DNA from: [Eubacterium] yurii
GTDB lineage: Bacteria; Bacillota; Clostridia; Peptostreptococcales; Filifactoraceae
Assembly (NCBI GenBank): GCA_900167215.1
Contig: FUZS01000020.1
Coordinates: 1 to 52,290, forward strand
Direction: 5' to 3'
Length of the DNA stretch: 52,290 nt
The notes beneath the pieces are model-generated. The model did no database searches. It was given only the letters and a program-made list of their open reading frames with translations, and had not been told where the DNA came from. A program made the translations under genes and the position numbers. Below are positions 1 through 8,523 of the stretch, piece by piece (the stretch's first letter is position 1; each line of letters begins with the position of its first letter).

Positions 1-257
<257 letters not shown>

Positions 258-418
258 AATTTATCCTTCAGCTCTTACACTGACTTTTGTGTTGTTATTC
301 CTTACTTACCTTATTTCAGGTTTGTCTTGTTTACTATCCGATTTTCATTGTCCATTTATATTACTTTTTCTTTACTGTTTCATCACATTTTTATTACATC
401 TGCGTTGACAGCTCGTTT

Positions 419-447
419 ATTATATTATTTTTATTTGCCTTTGTCAA
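419..447 (-). promoter_or_regulatory. Strong sigma-A promoter of the rRNA operon
   Basis: On the minus strand a perfect TTGACA (442-447) and a perfect TATAAT (419-424) are separated by exactly 17 nt. The DNA just upstream (about 448-500) is a run of A and T tracts like an UP element. Predicted transcription start is near 412, giving a leader of about 155 nt before the mature 16S 5' end. The position, strand and perfect consensus fit an rRNA P1-type promoter. Confidence 0.9.
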
Positions 448-710
448 TACTTTTTTTAAACTTTTTTAAAAAGTTTTTTTATTTTTTATTTTCCATTGCA
501 ATTTCAAGACTTTAATCCTGTATATTTAAATTTTGCTTTTAAAAAATCTATATAATTCCTTTTACAAAATTTTATTTTTTATTAATTTTTTGTGTTAATT
601 AAATTATTATTTTATATTATTTTCATATTTTTAATATTAAAAGCCAATATGTTTTTTACACATCAATAACAGATTTTAAAATTTTGCTCTTATCACAATA
701 TAAATTTTTA

Positions 711-926
711 TACTAATAGTGTAATTAAAACTAAACTATCCTTAAGACATATTTTTATAAAATTGTGTATTTAATACATTGATAATATTTAGCATTTTTC
801 ATACAATTATCTATTTCCTATATGGATAATTTTCATTAATTATTTTTAAAAAATAGTATATGATTAACGACTTTAATTATAAATGTACAGAAAATACTTT
901 ATCAATCATTCTATTAGATTTTAGTA
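711..926 (+). repeat. Dispersed TACTAA-ended repeat, copy A
   Basis: A 216-bp non-coding segment beginning TACTAATAG and ending ATTAGATTTTAGTA. Its right half aligns by eye with 42000-42136: both share the blocks GATAATTTTCAT, ATAAATG-AC-GAAAA and TATTAGATTTTAGTA in the same order. The ends are imperfect inverted repeats of each other (TACTAAT versus TACTAAAATCT). It fills most of the gap between the rRNA promoter and the deacetylase; no gene is seen in 258-1158. Confidence 0.6.
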
Positions 927-1027
927 TCAATTGACCTATCATTATATTCTATGACTTCCCATATAAATCAAGCAAAGAATATTTTGTCCATTAATTTATT
1001 TGAATTTTATCCAGTTTATATTATATT

Positions 1028-1058
1028 AAAAAAGATGACTTTTCAGCCATCTTTTAAA
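1028..1058 (-). terminator. Probable terminator of the deacetylase gene
   Basis: AAAAGATG and CATCTTTT arms flank a 10-nt loop, followed on the minus strand by a run of T. It lies about 100 nt past the stop codon of the 1159-2163 gene. The structure is A/T-rich and therefore only moderately stable. Confidence 0.55.
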
Positions 1059-1158
1059 ATACTATTATTAATTATTCACTTTTTATTACATTCTAATAAT
1101 TCTCATACTTTCTTAAATAACATACTTACAATACATTCTGCTAAACAGTATTTTCAAA

Positions 1159-2163
1159 CTAACTTAGTATACAGAACTTATATCCCAAAGATTGATAGTA
1201 TTCTATTATGCTTGGAAGTGCATCAACACTTTTCGCCTTTATATCGTGCATTAGCAAGACAACTACCTTAGGTGATCCGCCATACATTGCCATATCTTCC
1301 TTGACATTTTCAAGCGCTCCTTGGATATCTCTTCTTGAGCCTTTTGCCTCAGCATCGCCGGTAAGCACATTCCAGTCAATATTATATATATTTCTTTGTG
1401 CAAGAGCCTCATCGGCTGGTCCCATTTGCTTCCATGACATATGTCCGCCGGGATATCTTAGTATAGGTGTATTAAACTCTTCTCCAAGTGATTTTCTAAT
1501 TGACTTTAGATTTTTATCTACTTCTAAAAGTATATTATTTACATTTGCTACCCTATGAGGATATAAAAATGAATATTCATGACTGTAAGTGTGTAGACCA
1601 ACAGCGTGTCCTTCTGCAATTTGTCTTTGTAACAAAGGCTTTGCGTGTTCTCCGTCAGCAGCCCTTCCTATTATGAAGAATGTAGCATGAACTCCATAGT
1701 TTTTAAGTATATCCAATACTGTTGCAGTGTGTATTTCAGACGGACCATCATCAAAAGTCAAGAATACGAGTTTATCTTCACCTGTGTAAGTAGAAGGTTT
1801 AAGTATCCATTGATTTACATCCTTAGTACTGTACGCCCAAGCAGTAGCCTCATTATTATGTGATGTACCCGGCTTGTATTTAATCTTTTCCTCTTCTTCT
1901 TTTCTCAGTCTTTCTTCCTCTTCTTTTTTAGCTAACTCCTGCTTTTCCTCTTCACTAAGTTCATCTTTCTTTTCGCCATCTTTAACATCTTGTGTCACCT
2001 GTGTATTTTTCCCTGAGTTATTCCCTATATTAAATATGTTGAAAATACCAAATGATATCTGTTTTCTGAAAAAAAATACTATCCCTACTATCAAGGCAAT
2101 TATTATTGCAATCACAATAACCTTATATATACTGCCTCTTCTACCTCTTCTATATGAGCTCAT
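1159..2163 (-). CDS. Membrane-anchored polysaccharide deacetylase (NodB domain, CE4)
   Basis: 334 aa. After a basic N-terminus there is one membrane segment (about 15-32), then a Lys/Glu-rich linker (60-95) and a complete NodB domain (130-334), so the enzyme should sit outside the membrane. CE4 motifs are all visible: TFDDG (136-140, catalytic base and metal Asp), HTYSH (191-195, metal His pair), RYPGG (236-240), DW (263-264) and LLMHD (303-307, catalytic His). The family removes N- or O-acetyl groups from peptidoglycan or other glycans; the exact substrate cannot be told. Start supported by GGGAGGAAC seven to eight bases upstream. It is a single gene transcribed towards the rRNA operon, with a hairpin downstream. 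Confidence 0.92.
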   Translation of the reverse strand: MSSYRRGRRGSIYKVIVIAIIIALIVGIVFFFRKQISFGIFNIFNIGNNSGKNTQVTQDVKDGEKKDELSEEEKQELAKKEEEERLRKEEEEKIKYKPGTSHNNEATAWAYSTKDVNQWILKPSTYTGEDKLVFLTFDDGPSEIHTATVLDILKNYGVHATFFIIGRAADGEHAKPLLQRQIAEGHAVGLHTYSHEYSFLYPHRVANVNNILLEVDKNLKSIRKSLGEEFNTPILRYPGGHMSWKQMGPADEALAQRNIYNIDWNVLTGDAEAKGSRRDIQGALENVKEDMAMYGGSPKVVVLLMHDIKAKSVDALPSIIEYYQSLGYKFCILS

Positions 2164-2379
2164 TTTTGTTCCTCCCTATGTTGCTCACAACAAAAAACCA
2201 CTCAAAATAACTATATGCATGGTATTTCTAACAATAATTCAATCATATCACACATAAAAAAATTATAAAAAATTAAGTGGAATTTACGCATTGATTTAAT
2301 TTTACTGAATTACTTGATTTAGTATAGCACTTTTTCAATGATAATACAATTAAAAATTAATTAAGATATAGTTACAATT

Positions 2380-2441
2380 ATTATCCAAACATTGAAAAAT
2401 ATTATCCAAACATTGAAAAATATTATCCAAACATTGAAAAA
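2380..2441 (+). repeat. Three 21-bp tandem direct repeats (iterons) upstream of the Abi gene
   Basis: The unit ATTATCCAAACATTGAAAAA(T) occurs three times head to tail at 2380-2400, 2401-2421 and 2422-2441, without mismatches in the first 20 positions. The array ends 11 bp before the -35 box of the promoter driving the HEPN gene. The 21-bp period is two helical turns, so each unit presents the same face, as in operator arrays. There are no spacers, so it is not a CRISPR array. Confidence 0.92.
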
Positions 2442-2452
2442 CTAAAAATTTA

Positions 2453-2481
2453 TTGAATAAATATCCTATATTTTGTATAAT
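2453..2481 (+). promoter_or_regulatory. Promoter of the Abi_2 gene
   Basis: TTGAAT (2453-2458) and a perfect TATAAT (2476-2481) are separated by 17 nt, about 40 bp ahead of the start codon at 2521. The direct repeats at 2380-2441 abut it, which suggests that expression is controlled through them. Confidence 0.7.
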
Positions 2482-2520
2482 TAACGAGTAAAGCATAATA
2501 ATATTGTAATGGGAGGCTAT

Positions 2521-3450
2521 ATGAAAAAGACATTTTCAGACCTATATTCGCAAATAGAAATCCTAAAAAGCAAAAATCTTAACATAGTTGATGAACAAAA
2601 GGCTATAGATATATTGGCAAGACACAATTATTACATAGTAATCAATGGTTATAGAAAGCCTTTTTTGGATAAGAGTAAGGCAGAAGAAAGATCCAGATAT
2701 ATTAATGGAGCAACATTTGAGGAAATATACGCCCTATATTGCTTTGACAGAAATATAAGAATGATTTTCCTAAAATATATATTAATGCTTGAACAAAATT
2801 TCAAGTCAGCTATAAGCTATGAATTTTCTAAGCTATACGGCCACGAAAACTACCTTAGTTATGAAAACTTTGCCTATGAAAATGAGAAAAACATAAGAGA
2901 CATATTTTTCACTATAGGAAATGTCCACAATGCGCTGTCCAAAGCCATTGGGAAAAACGACTATATCACTTACAATATCGAAAAGTATAACAATGTACCT
3001 TTTTGGATCCTTACAAATGTAATGACTTTTGGCGGTATTACCAACTTTTACAAAGTAATGAAGGAAAATGAAAAAGAATATATAGCAAAGAAATATTTCA
3101 GAATAAAAGCTACAGATTTAGAAAATTTTATGGAGATAATGAACTCATTTAGAAATATCTGTGCTCATGATGAAAGACTATATGACACTGTCTCCAAAAC
3201 TTCAATACCTGATAATGACATAATCGATTATTTCAACCGACAACTAAGGTGCAGTATCAACAAAAAAAGTATATTTTCCCTTCTTATAGGTCTTTGTTGC
3301 CTACTTTCATCAGGTGATTCTACTGATTTGGTAGATGAACTTGAAAGAGAATTTGACACTTTGGAAAGCAAACTTAAAAGCATAAAGATAGACACTATCT
3401 ATGAAATCACCGGATTTAACAGGCAATGGACTCAAATAAAAAATATTTAA
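2521..3450 (+). CDS. Abi_2 (AbiD/AbiF-type) abortive-infection protein with HEPN motif
   Basis: 309 aa from the chosen start. An in-frame ATG at 2509 is rejected because it overlaps the ribosome binding site GGGAGG that serves the ATG at 2521. The N-terminus (SDLYSQIEILKSKN) and the motif FRNICAHDERLYD near residue 220 match the Abi_2 family, whose R-N-x-x-A-H signature is a variant of the HEPN RNase motif. Family members stop phage growth by harming the infected cell, probably through RNA cleavage; that role is inferred here. No antitoxin or partner gene is adjacent. It has its own promoter preceded by three 21-bp direct repeats, an arrangement typical of tightly controlled toxic genes. No terminator is evident before the next gene. 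Confidence 0.85.
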   Translation: MKKTFSDLYSQIEILKSKNLNIVDEQKAIDILARHNYYIVINGYRKPFLDKSKAEERSRYINGATFEEIYALYCFDRNIRMIFLKYILMLEQNFKSAISYEFSKLYGHENYLSYENFAYENEKNIRDIFFTIGNVHNALSKAIGKNDYITYNIEKYNNVPFWILTNVMTFGGITNFYKVMKENEKEYIAKKYFRIKATDLENFMEIMNSFRNICAHDERLYDTVSKTSIPDNDIIDYFNRQLRCSINKKSIFSLLIGLCCLLSSGDSTDLVDELEREFDTLESKLKSIKIDTIYEITGFNRQWTQIKNI

Positions 3451-3523
3451 TCTAAGGCTATTTTTAACTAATTACAAAAATGTAAATAATTTAATTTTAA
3501 AAATCTAAAATTTTGGAGATATC

Positions 3524-4879
3524 ATGTTAGACTATGAGTTTGCAAAAGAAAATAAAATAGTTGAAATAACAAGAAAAGATGGAAAAAAATGTATTTTATC
3601 CAAACATTCTTTAAATGACGATGCTATAAAGTACCTAAGAGAAAAACTTGGCAAAGATATTGAATTTATTACAGATAAAAGATATAACTTCAACAAGATA
3701 TTTGAAGAAACTTACTCTATCACTCTTACTGATGAAAAAATCAATTTTCAGTTCAAGGAAGTTCTATCAAAGGATATTGAAAGCCTATTTTCCTATATAA
3801 TGAAAAAAGCTCATGACTTCTTATCAAGTGATATACACATTGTAATGGGGGAAGATGACTGCACTATAAAATTTCGTATCAACTCCTTACTTAGAACCTT
3901 TGCCAAAATAGACATAAACAGAGCAAACTCCCTAATTCGTGTTATAAAGTTAAAGTCTGACATAGAAATTACCAAGACCTTATCACCTTTAGAGGGGAGA
4001 TTTGACCATGATGACCTAAGTTACAGAGTATCCATCATACCTACTGTAACTGCTGAAAAACTGAGCATACGTGTACTTGGAAACATAAAGGACATCTATA
4101 CTTTTTCAGATCTTGGCTTAATTGAAAAACAGATAAGTATTTTGACTGAAAAAATTACAAAGTCAAAGGGCTTTATCATTGTAACAGGTGCAACAGGTAC
4201 AGGAAAGTCTACAACCATGTTTACAATCTTGCACTATCTAAATGACGGTACTAAGAACATAATTTCCATAGAAGACCCGGTGGAATACAAGATAGACGGT
4301 GTTACTCAAATACAGGTCTCTCAGGAAAAAGAGATAGATTTTCAAAATATACTCAAATTTGTATTAAGGCAGGACCCACAGATAATAAATATAGGGGAGA
4401 TAAGGGATGAAGATACAGCTAAAATAGCTGTACAATCAGCAAATACAGGTCACCTTGTCTTTTCTACCATGCATACAAACGACAGTATATCCTCTATATC
4501 AAGGCTATATGATTTAGGAGTAGAAGCTTTTGAGATAGCTGATGCACTGTCGCTAATCATATCTCAAAAACTCATAAGAATACTCTGTCCTCACTGTAAA
4601 AAAAGTATAAGCTTAGATAAGAACATACTTGAGCATTACAAACTTGATAAGGAAGGAAAGTATTTTGAGAAAGTGGGATGTCCTCATTGCTTGCACACCG
4701 GATATATGTCACAAAAGGCTGTATTTGAATTTTTGGATGTAGATGAAAATATCAAAGACATGATAGCAAAAAACGAGTTAAAACTTGAAAACATAAATTT
4801 GATAAGCATTGAAGATGAAATAAAAAAACTTGTACAAACAGGTCTTAGCGATATTGAAGAAATGGTGAAATATATATGA
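3524..4879 (+). CDS. Type IV pilus / type II secretion assembly ATPase (PilB/GspE/ComGA family)
   Basis: 451 aa, shorter than typical PilB (about 560) because the N-terminal domain is reduced to about 75 residues. The hexameric motor core is intact: Walker A GATGTGKS (222-229), aspartate box ISIEDPVEY (247-255), Walker B DPQIINIGEIRD (284-295), histidine box STMHTND (314-320) and a tetracysteine zinc site CPHC (355-358) plus CPHC (386-389). It would power pilin assembly or secretion from the cytoplasmic face. The stop overlaps the next start by 4 nt, so it is translationally coupled to the platform protein. GGAG lies eight bases ahead of the ATG. Whether this is a competence, pilus or secretion motor cannot be decided, since no pilin gene is present. 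Confidence 0.9.
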   Translation: MLDYEFAKENKIVEITRKDGKKCILSKHSLNDDAIKYLREKLGKDIEFITDKRYNFNKIFEETYSITLTDEKINFQFKEVLSKDIESLFSYIMKKAHDFLSSDIHIVMGEDDCTIKFRINSLLRTFAKIDINRANSLIRVIKLKSDIEITKTLSPLEGRFDHDDLSYRVSIIPTVTAEKLSIRVLGNIKDIYTFSDLGLIEKQISILTEKITKSKGFIIVTGATGTGKSTTMFTILHYLNDGTKNIISIEDPVEYKIDGVTQIQVSQEKEIDFQNILKFVLRQDPQIINIGEIRDEDTAKIAVQSANTGHLVFSTMHTNDSISSISRLYDLGVEAFEIADALSLIISQKLIRILCPHCKKSISLDKNILEHYKLDKEGKYFEKVGCPHCLHTGYMSQKAVFEFLDVDENIKDMIAKNELKLENINLISIEDEIKKLVQTGLSDIEEMVKYI

Positions 4880-5883
4880 AAAAACTGTCTTATTATGAGA
4901 ACTATGTATTTTTTGAGAGCCTTTACGAGCTGACCAAATCAGGCATACCTCTCCTAAAATCCATGGACATAGTAAATACCAAGAATAAATCCATGGTAGA
5001 GGAAGTGAAAAACCAACTTAACAACGGTGAATTACTATCAAAGGCATTATCAGATACAGGGCTTTTCTCAGACACTGCTCTTTCTATCATAAAAACAGGA
5101 GAGTGGACAGGAAACTTTGACCTTTGTTTTGAAAAACTCTATAAGTATTACGAAAGAATGACTGAAACGAGAAAAAACATCATAACTTCGCTTTTTTACC
5201 CTGCAATCTTAGTTTTCTCCATATTTTTTCTGCTCTTCTTCATCAATTTTTACTTCATTCCACAGATAAGCAGTTTATATGATATGAATAAAAACACAAG
5301 TGCCTTTGTAAGTCTTATGTTCAGTGCCTCTTCATTTTCAAATAAATATAAATTGGAAAGTATAATATTTTTCATAAGTTTATTTATAATAATATATCTT
5401 ATGACTTCTGAGTTCTTTTCAGATAAAAACAGGCTTGTATACATTCCGATATTATCAAGTCTAATCAAGGACTATGTCGTTTCAAACATCATATGGTCAT
5501 ACTATCTTATGCTCTCATCAGGAGTGGATATTATCAAATCCACAGACATACTCTATCATCAATCCAAAAATAAGACTGTCAGAGTAAAGCTGAAAATTTT
5601 CTTGGACAATATAAGAGAAGGCAACTCCATATCCTCAAGTGTCAAAAATATGGGAATAGACGATGATGACATATACTACTTTGTAAACTTGGGTGAAGAA
5701 ACAGGAAATATAGACCAAAATCTTAAAGTATTATCAGAGATGTACTCAAAAAAACTCAACAACGATATTAAGTACATTGTACAAATAATGCAGCCTGCCT
5801 TGATTATCTTCATAACAGTGATTGTAGGCGGTCTGATGTCAGGTCTTATCTTGCCTATGCTTGATTATTCCAAATTTGTTTAG
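4876..5883 (+). CDS. Inner-membrane platform protein (PilC/GspF/ComGB family)
   Basis: 335 aa with the duplicated GspF layout: a cytoplasmic domain (about 8-105), a hydrophobic pair (about 110-135 and 165-185), a second cytoplasmic domain (about 190-290), and a C-terminal membrane helix. The family landmarks SLFYPAIL (near 111), GEETGNI (near 268) and the C-terminal MQPALI with following glycines are present. It overlaps the ATPase by ATGA, so the two form a motor-plus-platform unit. Normally pilins, a prepilin peptidase and minor pilins follow; here the next DNA is a non-coding repeat and then chromate transporters. It is therefore an isolated pair in this window, and partners must be elsewhere or lost. 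Confidence 0.9.
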   Translation: MKKLSYYENYVFFESLYELTKSGIPLLKSMDIVNTKNKSMVEEVKNQLNNGELLSKALSDTGLFSDTALSIIKTGEWTGNFDLCFEKLYKYYERMTETRKNIITSLFYPAILVFSIFFLLFFINFYFIPQISSLYDMNKNTSAFVSLMFSASSFSNKYKLESIIFFISLFIIIYLMTSEFFSDKNRLVYIPILSSLIKDYVVSNIIWSYYLMLSSGVDIIKSTDILYHQSKNKTVRVKLKIFLDNIREGNSISSSVKNMGIDDDDIYYFVNLGEETGNIDQNLKVLSEMYSKKLNNDIKYIVQIMQPALIIFITVIVGGLMSGLILPMLDYSKFV

Positions 5884-5947
5884 TCTTTAAGTAAATAAAC
5901 ACTTATATAAAAATTTTTTGCTGTTTGCTGATAATTAATGGAATCTC

Positions 5948-6209
5948 TACTAAAATCTATAAGATAATGGAATTATTTTGTAAAAGATTATACATTCAAA
6001 GTTATTTAACAAAAGATATGCTAAAGGGCATCACAAGGGTAAAATCCATGGTTCAATTGGAGTTTAGTATCAGTTATCACTTTAGAAAATATATTTATAC
6101 TAAAAAGCAATTAAATTGTTCTAAAATATAATAAGGATAAGTTGTTGAAATCTATAAAAATAATATTTCAATAAATCTAAATATATGACATTGTAAACGG
6201 TGATTAGTA
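5948..6209 (-). repeat. Dispersed TACTAA-ended repeat, copy D (two units)
   Basis: Read on the minus strand, the first unit runs 6209-6098 (starts TACTAATCACC, ends GCTTTTTAGTA). The second runs 6069-5948 (starts TACTAAACTCC, ends ATAGATTTTAGTA). Unit 1 resembles 33814-33928 and unit 2 resembles 34733-34864, with shared blocks CTTGTGAT, GTTAA-TAA and TTTTACAAAATA. Unit 2 has near-perfect 11-bp inverted ends. It occupies most of the 375-bp gap between the pilus platform gene and the chromate transporters, where I see no coding sequence. Confidence 0.65.
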
Positions 6210-6258
6210 TGAAAACAAAAAATTATACAAAAATAGTTAAACTTTAAGGATAATACTA

Positions 6259-6783
6259 ATGAAACAGTTAATTAAAATTTTTCTAATTTTTTTTAAAATA
6301 GGTGCAACTACCTTCGGTGGAGGCTATGCTATGCTTCCTATAATAGAAAGAGAACTGGTGGAAAATTCCAAGCTTATATCTTCAGATGAATTTGTAGACT
6401 TCATCTCCATTGCTCAAAGCTTCCCCGGTCCTATAGCAGTAAATATTTCCCTACTTATAGGTTACAGATTATCAGGCTTTAGCGGTTCTATCCTTGCTCT
6501 ACTCGGTACTGCCATGCCGTCATTTTTGAGCATAGTTATGATAGGATATTTCTACAGTAAATTTAGAGACAACAAAGCTGTACATGGTTTTTTCTCCGGA
6601 GTTAATGCTGTAGTACCGGCTCTACTCTTGGTATCTTTCATGTCAGTATTTAAAAAGATTTCTAAGAAAACATTGATGTATGTCATATTTGTTCTTTCAT
6701 TTATTGCCGTATTTTTCTTAAATATCAACCCTATCTTAATTATACTTATAGGAGGTGTCTTAGGTCTATGTATGAAGTATTAA
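6259..6783 (+). CDS. Chromate transporter family protein, first half-subunit (short CHR)
   Basis: 174 aa of almost entirely hydrophobic sequence, the length of a single CHR domain. It starts with the family signature FFKIGATTFGGGYAMLPIIERE (near residues 11-32) and has QSFPGPIAVN near 57-66. Short-chain CHR proteins work as pairs of inverted half-transporters. The known members export chromate, but the natural substrate in anaerobes is often uncertain. It overlaps the second half by 16 nt. The ribosome binding site is weak (AAGGATAA). Confidence 0.9.
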   Translation: MKQLIKIFLIFFKIGATTFGGGYAMLPIIERELVENSKLISSDEFVDFISIAQSFPGPIAVNISLLIGYRLSGFSGSILALLGTAMPSFLSIVMIGYFYSKFRDNKAVHGFFSGVNAVVPALLLVSFMSVFKKISKKTLMYVIFVLSFIAVFFLNINPILIILIGGVLGLCMKY

Positions 6784-7304
6784 ACATGTATCTCGTGTTT
6801 TTTAAGATAGGTGCTGTAAGTTTCGGTGGAGGATATGCAATGCTCCCGCTTATAGAAGAAGAGGTCATAGAAAAGATGCACTATCTCACTGACAGTCAGT
6901 TCTTGGATATTCTTGCAATTTCTCAGATTACTCCAGGACCTATAGCTATAAACTCTGCGACATTTATAGGTCTTAGAGAGCTGGGTATAATAGGCAGTAT
7001 CTTTGCTACACTTGGTATAGTATCAGGGCCCTTCATATTTATGAGCATAGTCAATAACTTTTTGACAAAATTTAAAAACTCAAAAGTTATAGAAAGAATT
7101 CTGCTCTATATAAGACCTGTTACAGTGGCTCTAATACTTTCAGCCTTTGCATCAACTTTTAAAAAATCTGTTATCGACATAAAGACTGCGGCAATTTTTG
7201 TCATATCATTTGGAATACTGCTATCCAAAAAAGTTCACCCCATAGCTGTAATATTTATCTTCGGATTTTTAGGTATAATAAGCACCTACTTATTCAATGT
7301 GTAA
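6768..7304 (+). CDS. Chromate transporter family protein, second half-subunit (short CHR)
   Basis: 178 aa, a paralogue of the preceding gene with the same N-terminal signature (FFKIGAVSFGGGYAMLPLIEEE) and QITPGPIAINSATFIG. Five or six membrane segments are apparent. The start lies inside the upstream gene (16-nt overlap), so both halves are made from one mRNA in a coupled way, as expected for the heterodimeric short-chain CHR arrangement. No chrB-like regulator lies beside it. The substrate is inferred only from the family name. Confidence 0.9.
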   Translation: MYEVLNMYLVFFKIGAVSFGGGYAMLPLIEEEVIEKMHYLTDSQFLDILAISQITPGPIAINSATFIGLRELGIIGSIFATLGIVSGPFIFMSIVNNFLTKFKNSKVIERILLYIRPVTVALILSAFASTFKKSVIDIKTAAIFVISFGILLSKKVHPIAVIFIFGFLGIISTYLFNV

Positions 7305-7398
7305 AATAAACAAGATTTTAAATTTTTTTGTAGTTGAAAACTATTCTTGGGTATAAAAGTATAAAAATATAATTTTTGTAAAAAATAGGAGGTTCAAA

Positions 7399-7638
7399 AT
7401 GTTCGGACTTTTTGAAAAAAAATATGATAATACTGTTACAATTAAAATAGACGGAATGATGTGCGGTCACTGCGAAGCACATGTTGCTGACGCACTAAGA
7501 AAGGTGCCGGGTGTTGAAAAGGTACATGCCTCACATACTAAAAAAACTGCTATAGTGCAATCAAATTCGCCTTTGGACAAGGAAGCATTGAAAAAGGCGG
7601 TGGATGATACAGGATATACTGTAGTCGGCATTGAATAA
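7399..7638 (+). CDS. Heavy-metal-associated (HMA) domain protein, CopZ-like metallochaperone
   Basis: 79 aa, one HMA domain with the metal-binding loop GMMCGHC (about residues 19-25) and the ending GYTVVGIE typical of copper chaperones. The fold binds Cu(I) or another soft or divalent metal through the two cysteines and hands it to a transporter. No P-type ATPase is adjacent; downstream is a zinc/manganese-type ABC system, so the copper assignment rests on similarity alone. AGGAGG is well placed upstream. Confidence 0.85.
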   Translation: MFGLFEKKYDNTVTIKIDGMMCGHCEAHVADALRKVPGVEKVHASHTKKTAIVQSNSPLDKEALKKAVDDTGYTVVGIE

Positions 7639-7648
7639 GAGAAGAAAC

Positions 7649-7684
7649 GGGGTGAACTTGCACGACTACAGTGCATAAACTATG
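7649..7684 (+). promoter_or_regulatory. Hairpin between ribosome binding site and start codon of the ABC ATPase
   Basis: GGGGTGAA (7649-7656) lies 25 nt before the ATG at 7682, too far for normal initiation. Between them TGCAC (7659-7663) and GTGCA (7671-7675) can pair around a 7-nt loop. Folding would bring the Shine-Dalgarno to a normal distance. This is inference from sequence only. Confidence 0.35.
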
Positions 7685-8350
7685 CAAAATATAATAAATA
7701 TTGAAAATGTAAGTTTTTCTTACGGAAACTTCCATGTGCTAAATGATATCAACCTAAAGATAAGCAAGTCAGAAATAGTCGGAATAATAGGCTCCAACGG
7801 TGCCGGTAAGACTACATTAATAAAGTTGCTCATAGGCTCACTTACCCCAGACAAAGGGAATATAGAGATATATGGCTCCAATGTTAAAAAAATTTGCAAG
7901 TCGCATACAATAGGCTATGTATCTCAATCTCAGGACAAGAACAATATTGTTTTTCCTGCTACAGTATTTGAGATAGTGATGATGAACCTTTACATGGATA
8001 TAGGCTTACTTAGATTTCCAAATAAGACACATAAGCAAAAGGTGATGGATGCACTCAAGCTCGTTGGAATGGAAGATTATAAGGACAAGATGATACACAA
8101 TCTGTCAGGCGGACAAAGGCAAAGGGTAATGATAGCAAAGTCAATAGTGAGCATGCCCAGCATCTTGATACTTGACGAACCTACCACAGGAGTGGATGAA
8201 TCATCTTCAAAGATGATATATGAACTGCTCCAGACTTTGAACAAAAAGCTAAATCTGACTATAATAATGATAAGTCATGACATTAAAAATCTAAGAAAAT
8301 ACTCAACAAATATGTATGAGATAGAATACGGTAGATTGAATAAGGTGTAA
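7682..8350 (+). CDS. Metal ABC transporter ATP-binding protein (ZnuC/MntB type)
   Basis: 222 aa with all ABC motifs: Walker A GSNGAGKTT (37-45), signature LSGGQRQR (141-148), Walker B ILILDEP (161-167) and the H-loop His199. Overall it resembles the ATPase of cluster-9 (ABC-3) zinc or manganese importers, and the partner permease lies 173 bp downstream on the same strand. A metal-binding lipoprotein (ZnuA/AdcA) is missing from this window. Metal specificity cannot be read from the ATPase. The gap to the permease holds a short inverted repeat (GTCTATA/TATAGAC, 8367-8391) without a T-run. Confidence 0.88.
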   Translation: MQNIINIENVSFSYGNFHVLNDINLKISKSEIVGIIGSNGAGKTTLIKLLIGSLTPDKGNIEIYGSNVKKICKSHTIGYVSQSQDKNNIVFPATVFEIVMMNLYMDIGLLRFPNKTHKQKVMDALKLVGMEDYKDKMIHNLSGGQRQRVMIAKSIVSMPSILILDEPTTGVDESSSKMIYELLQTLNKKLNLTIIMISHDIKNLRKYSTNMYEIEYGRLNKV

Positions 8351-8523
8351 ATATAATTTTTACACTGTCTATATTATTAGCAATTATAGACCTTAAGTTT
8401 AGTAAATAGAGTTATTTACTCTTGTTTTGGAAAATTACCAAGTTTTTAAATTAAAGACTAAATTTTTCTGCTGTATAGCAGATATACATCATATATGATT
8501 TATAAAAAATAAAAGGAACAACA

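Noticed and set aside
951-1271. 106-codon plus-strand frame
   Set aside because: No ribosome binding site; it overlaps the deacetylase gene antisense and a terminator.
2380-2441. CRISPR-like array
   Set aside because: The three 21-bp units are directly adjacent with no spacers, and no cas gene is nearby.
5925-6131. 68-codon frame between pilC and chr genes
   Set aside because: It lies within the dispersed repeat and lacks a Shine-Dalgarno.
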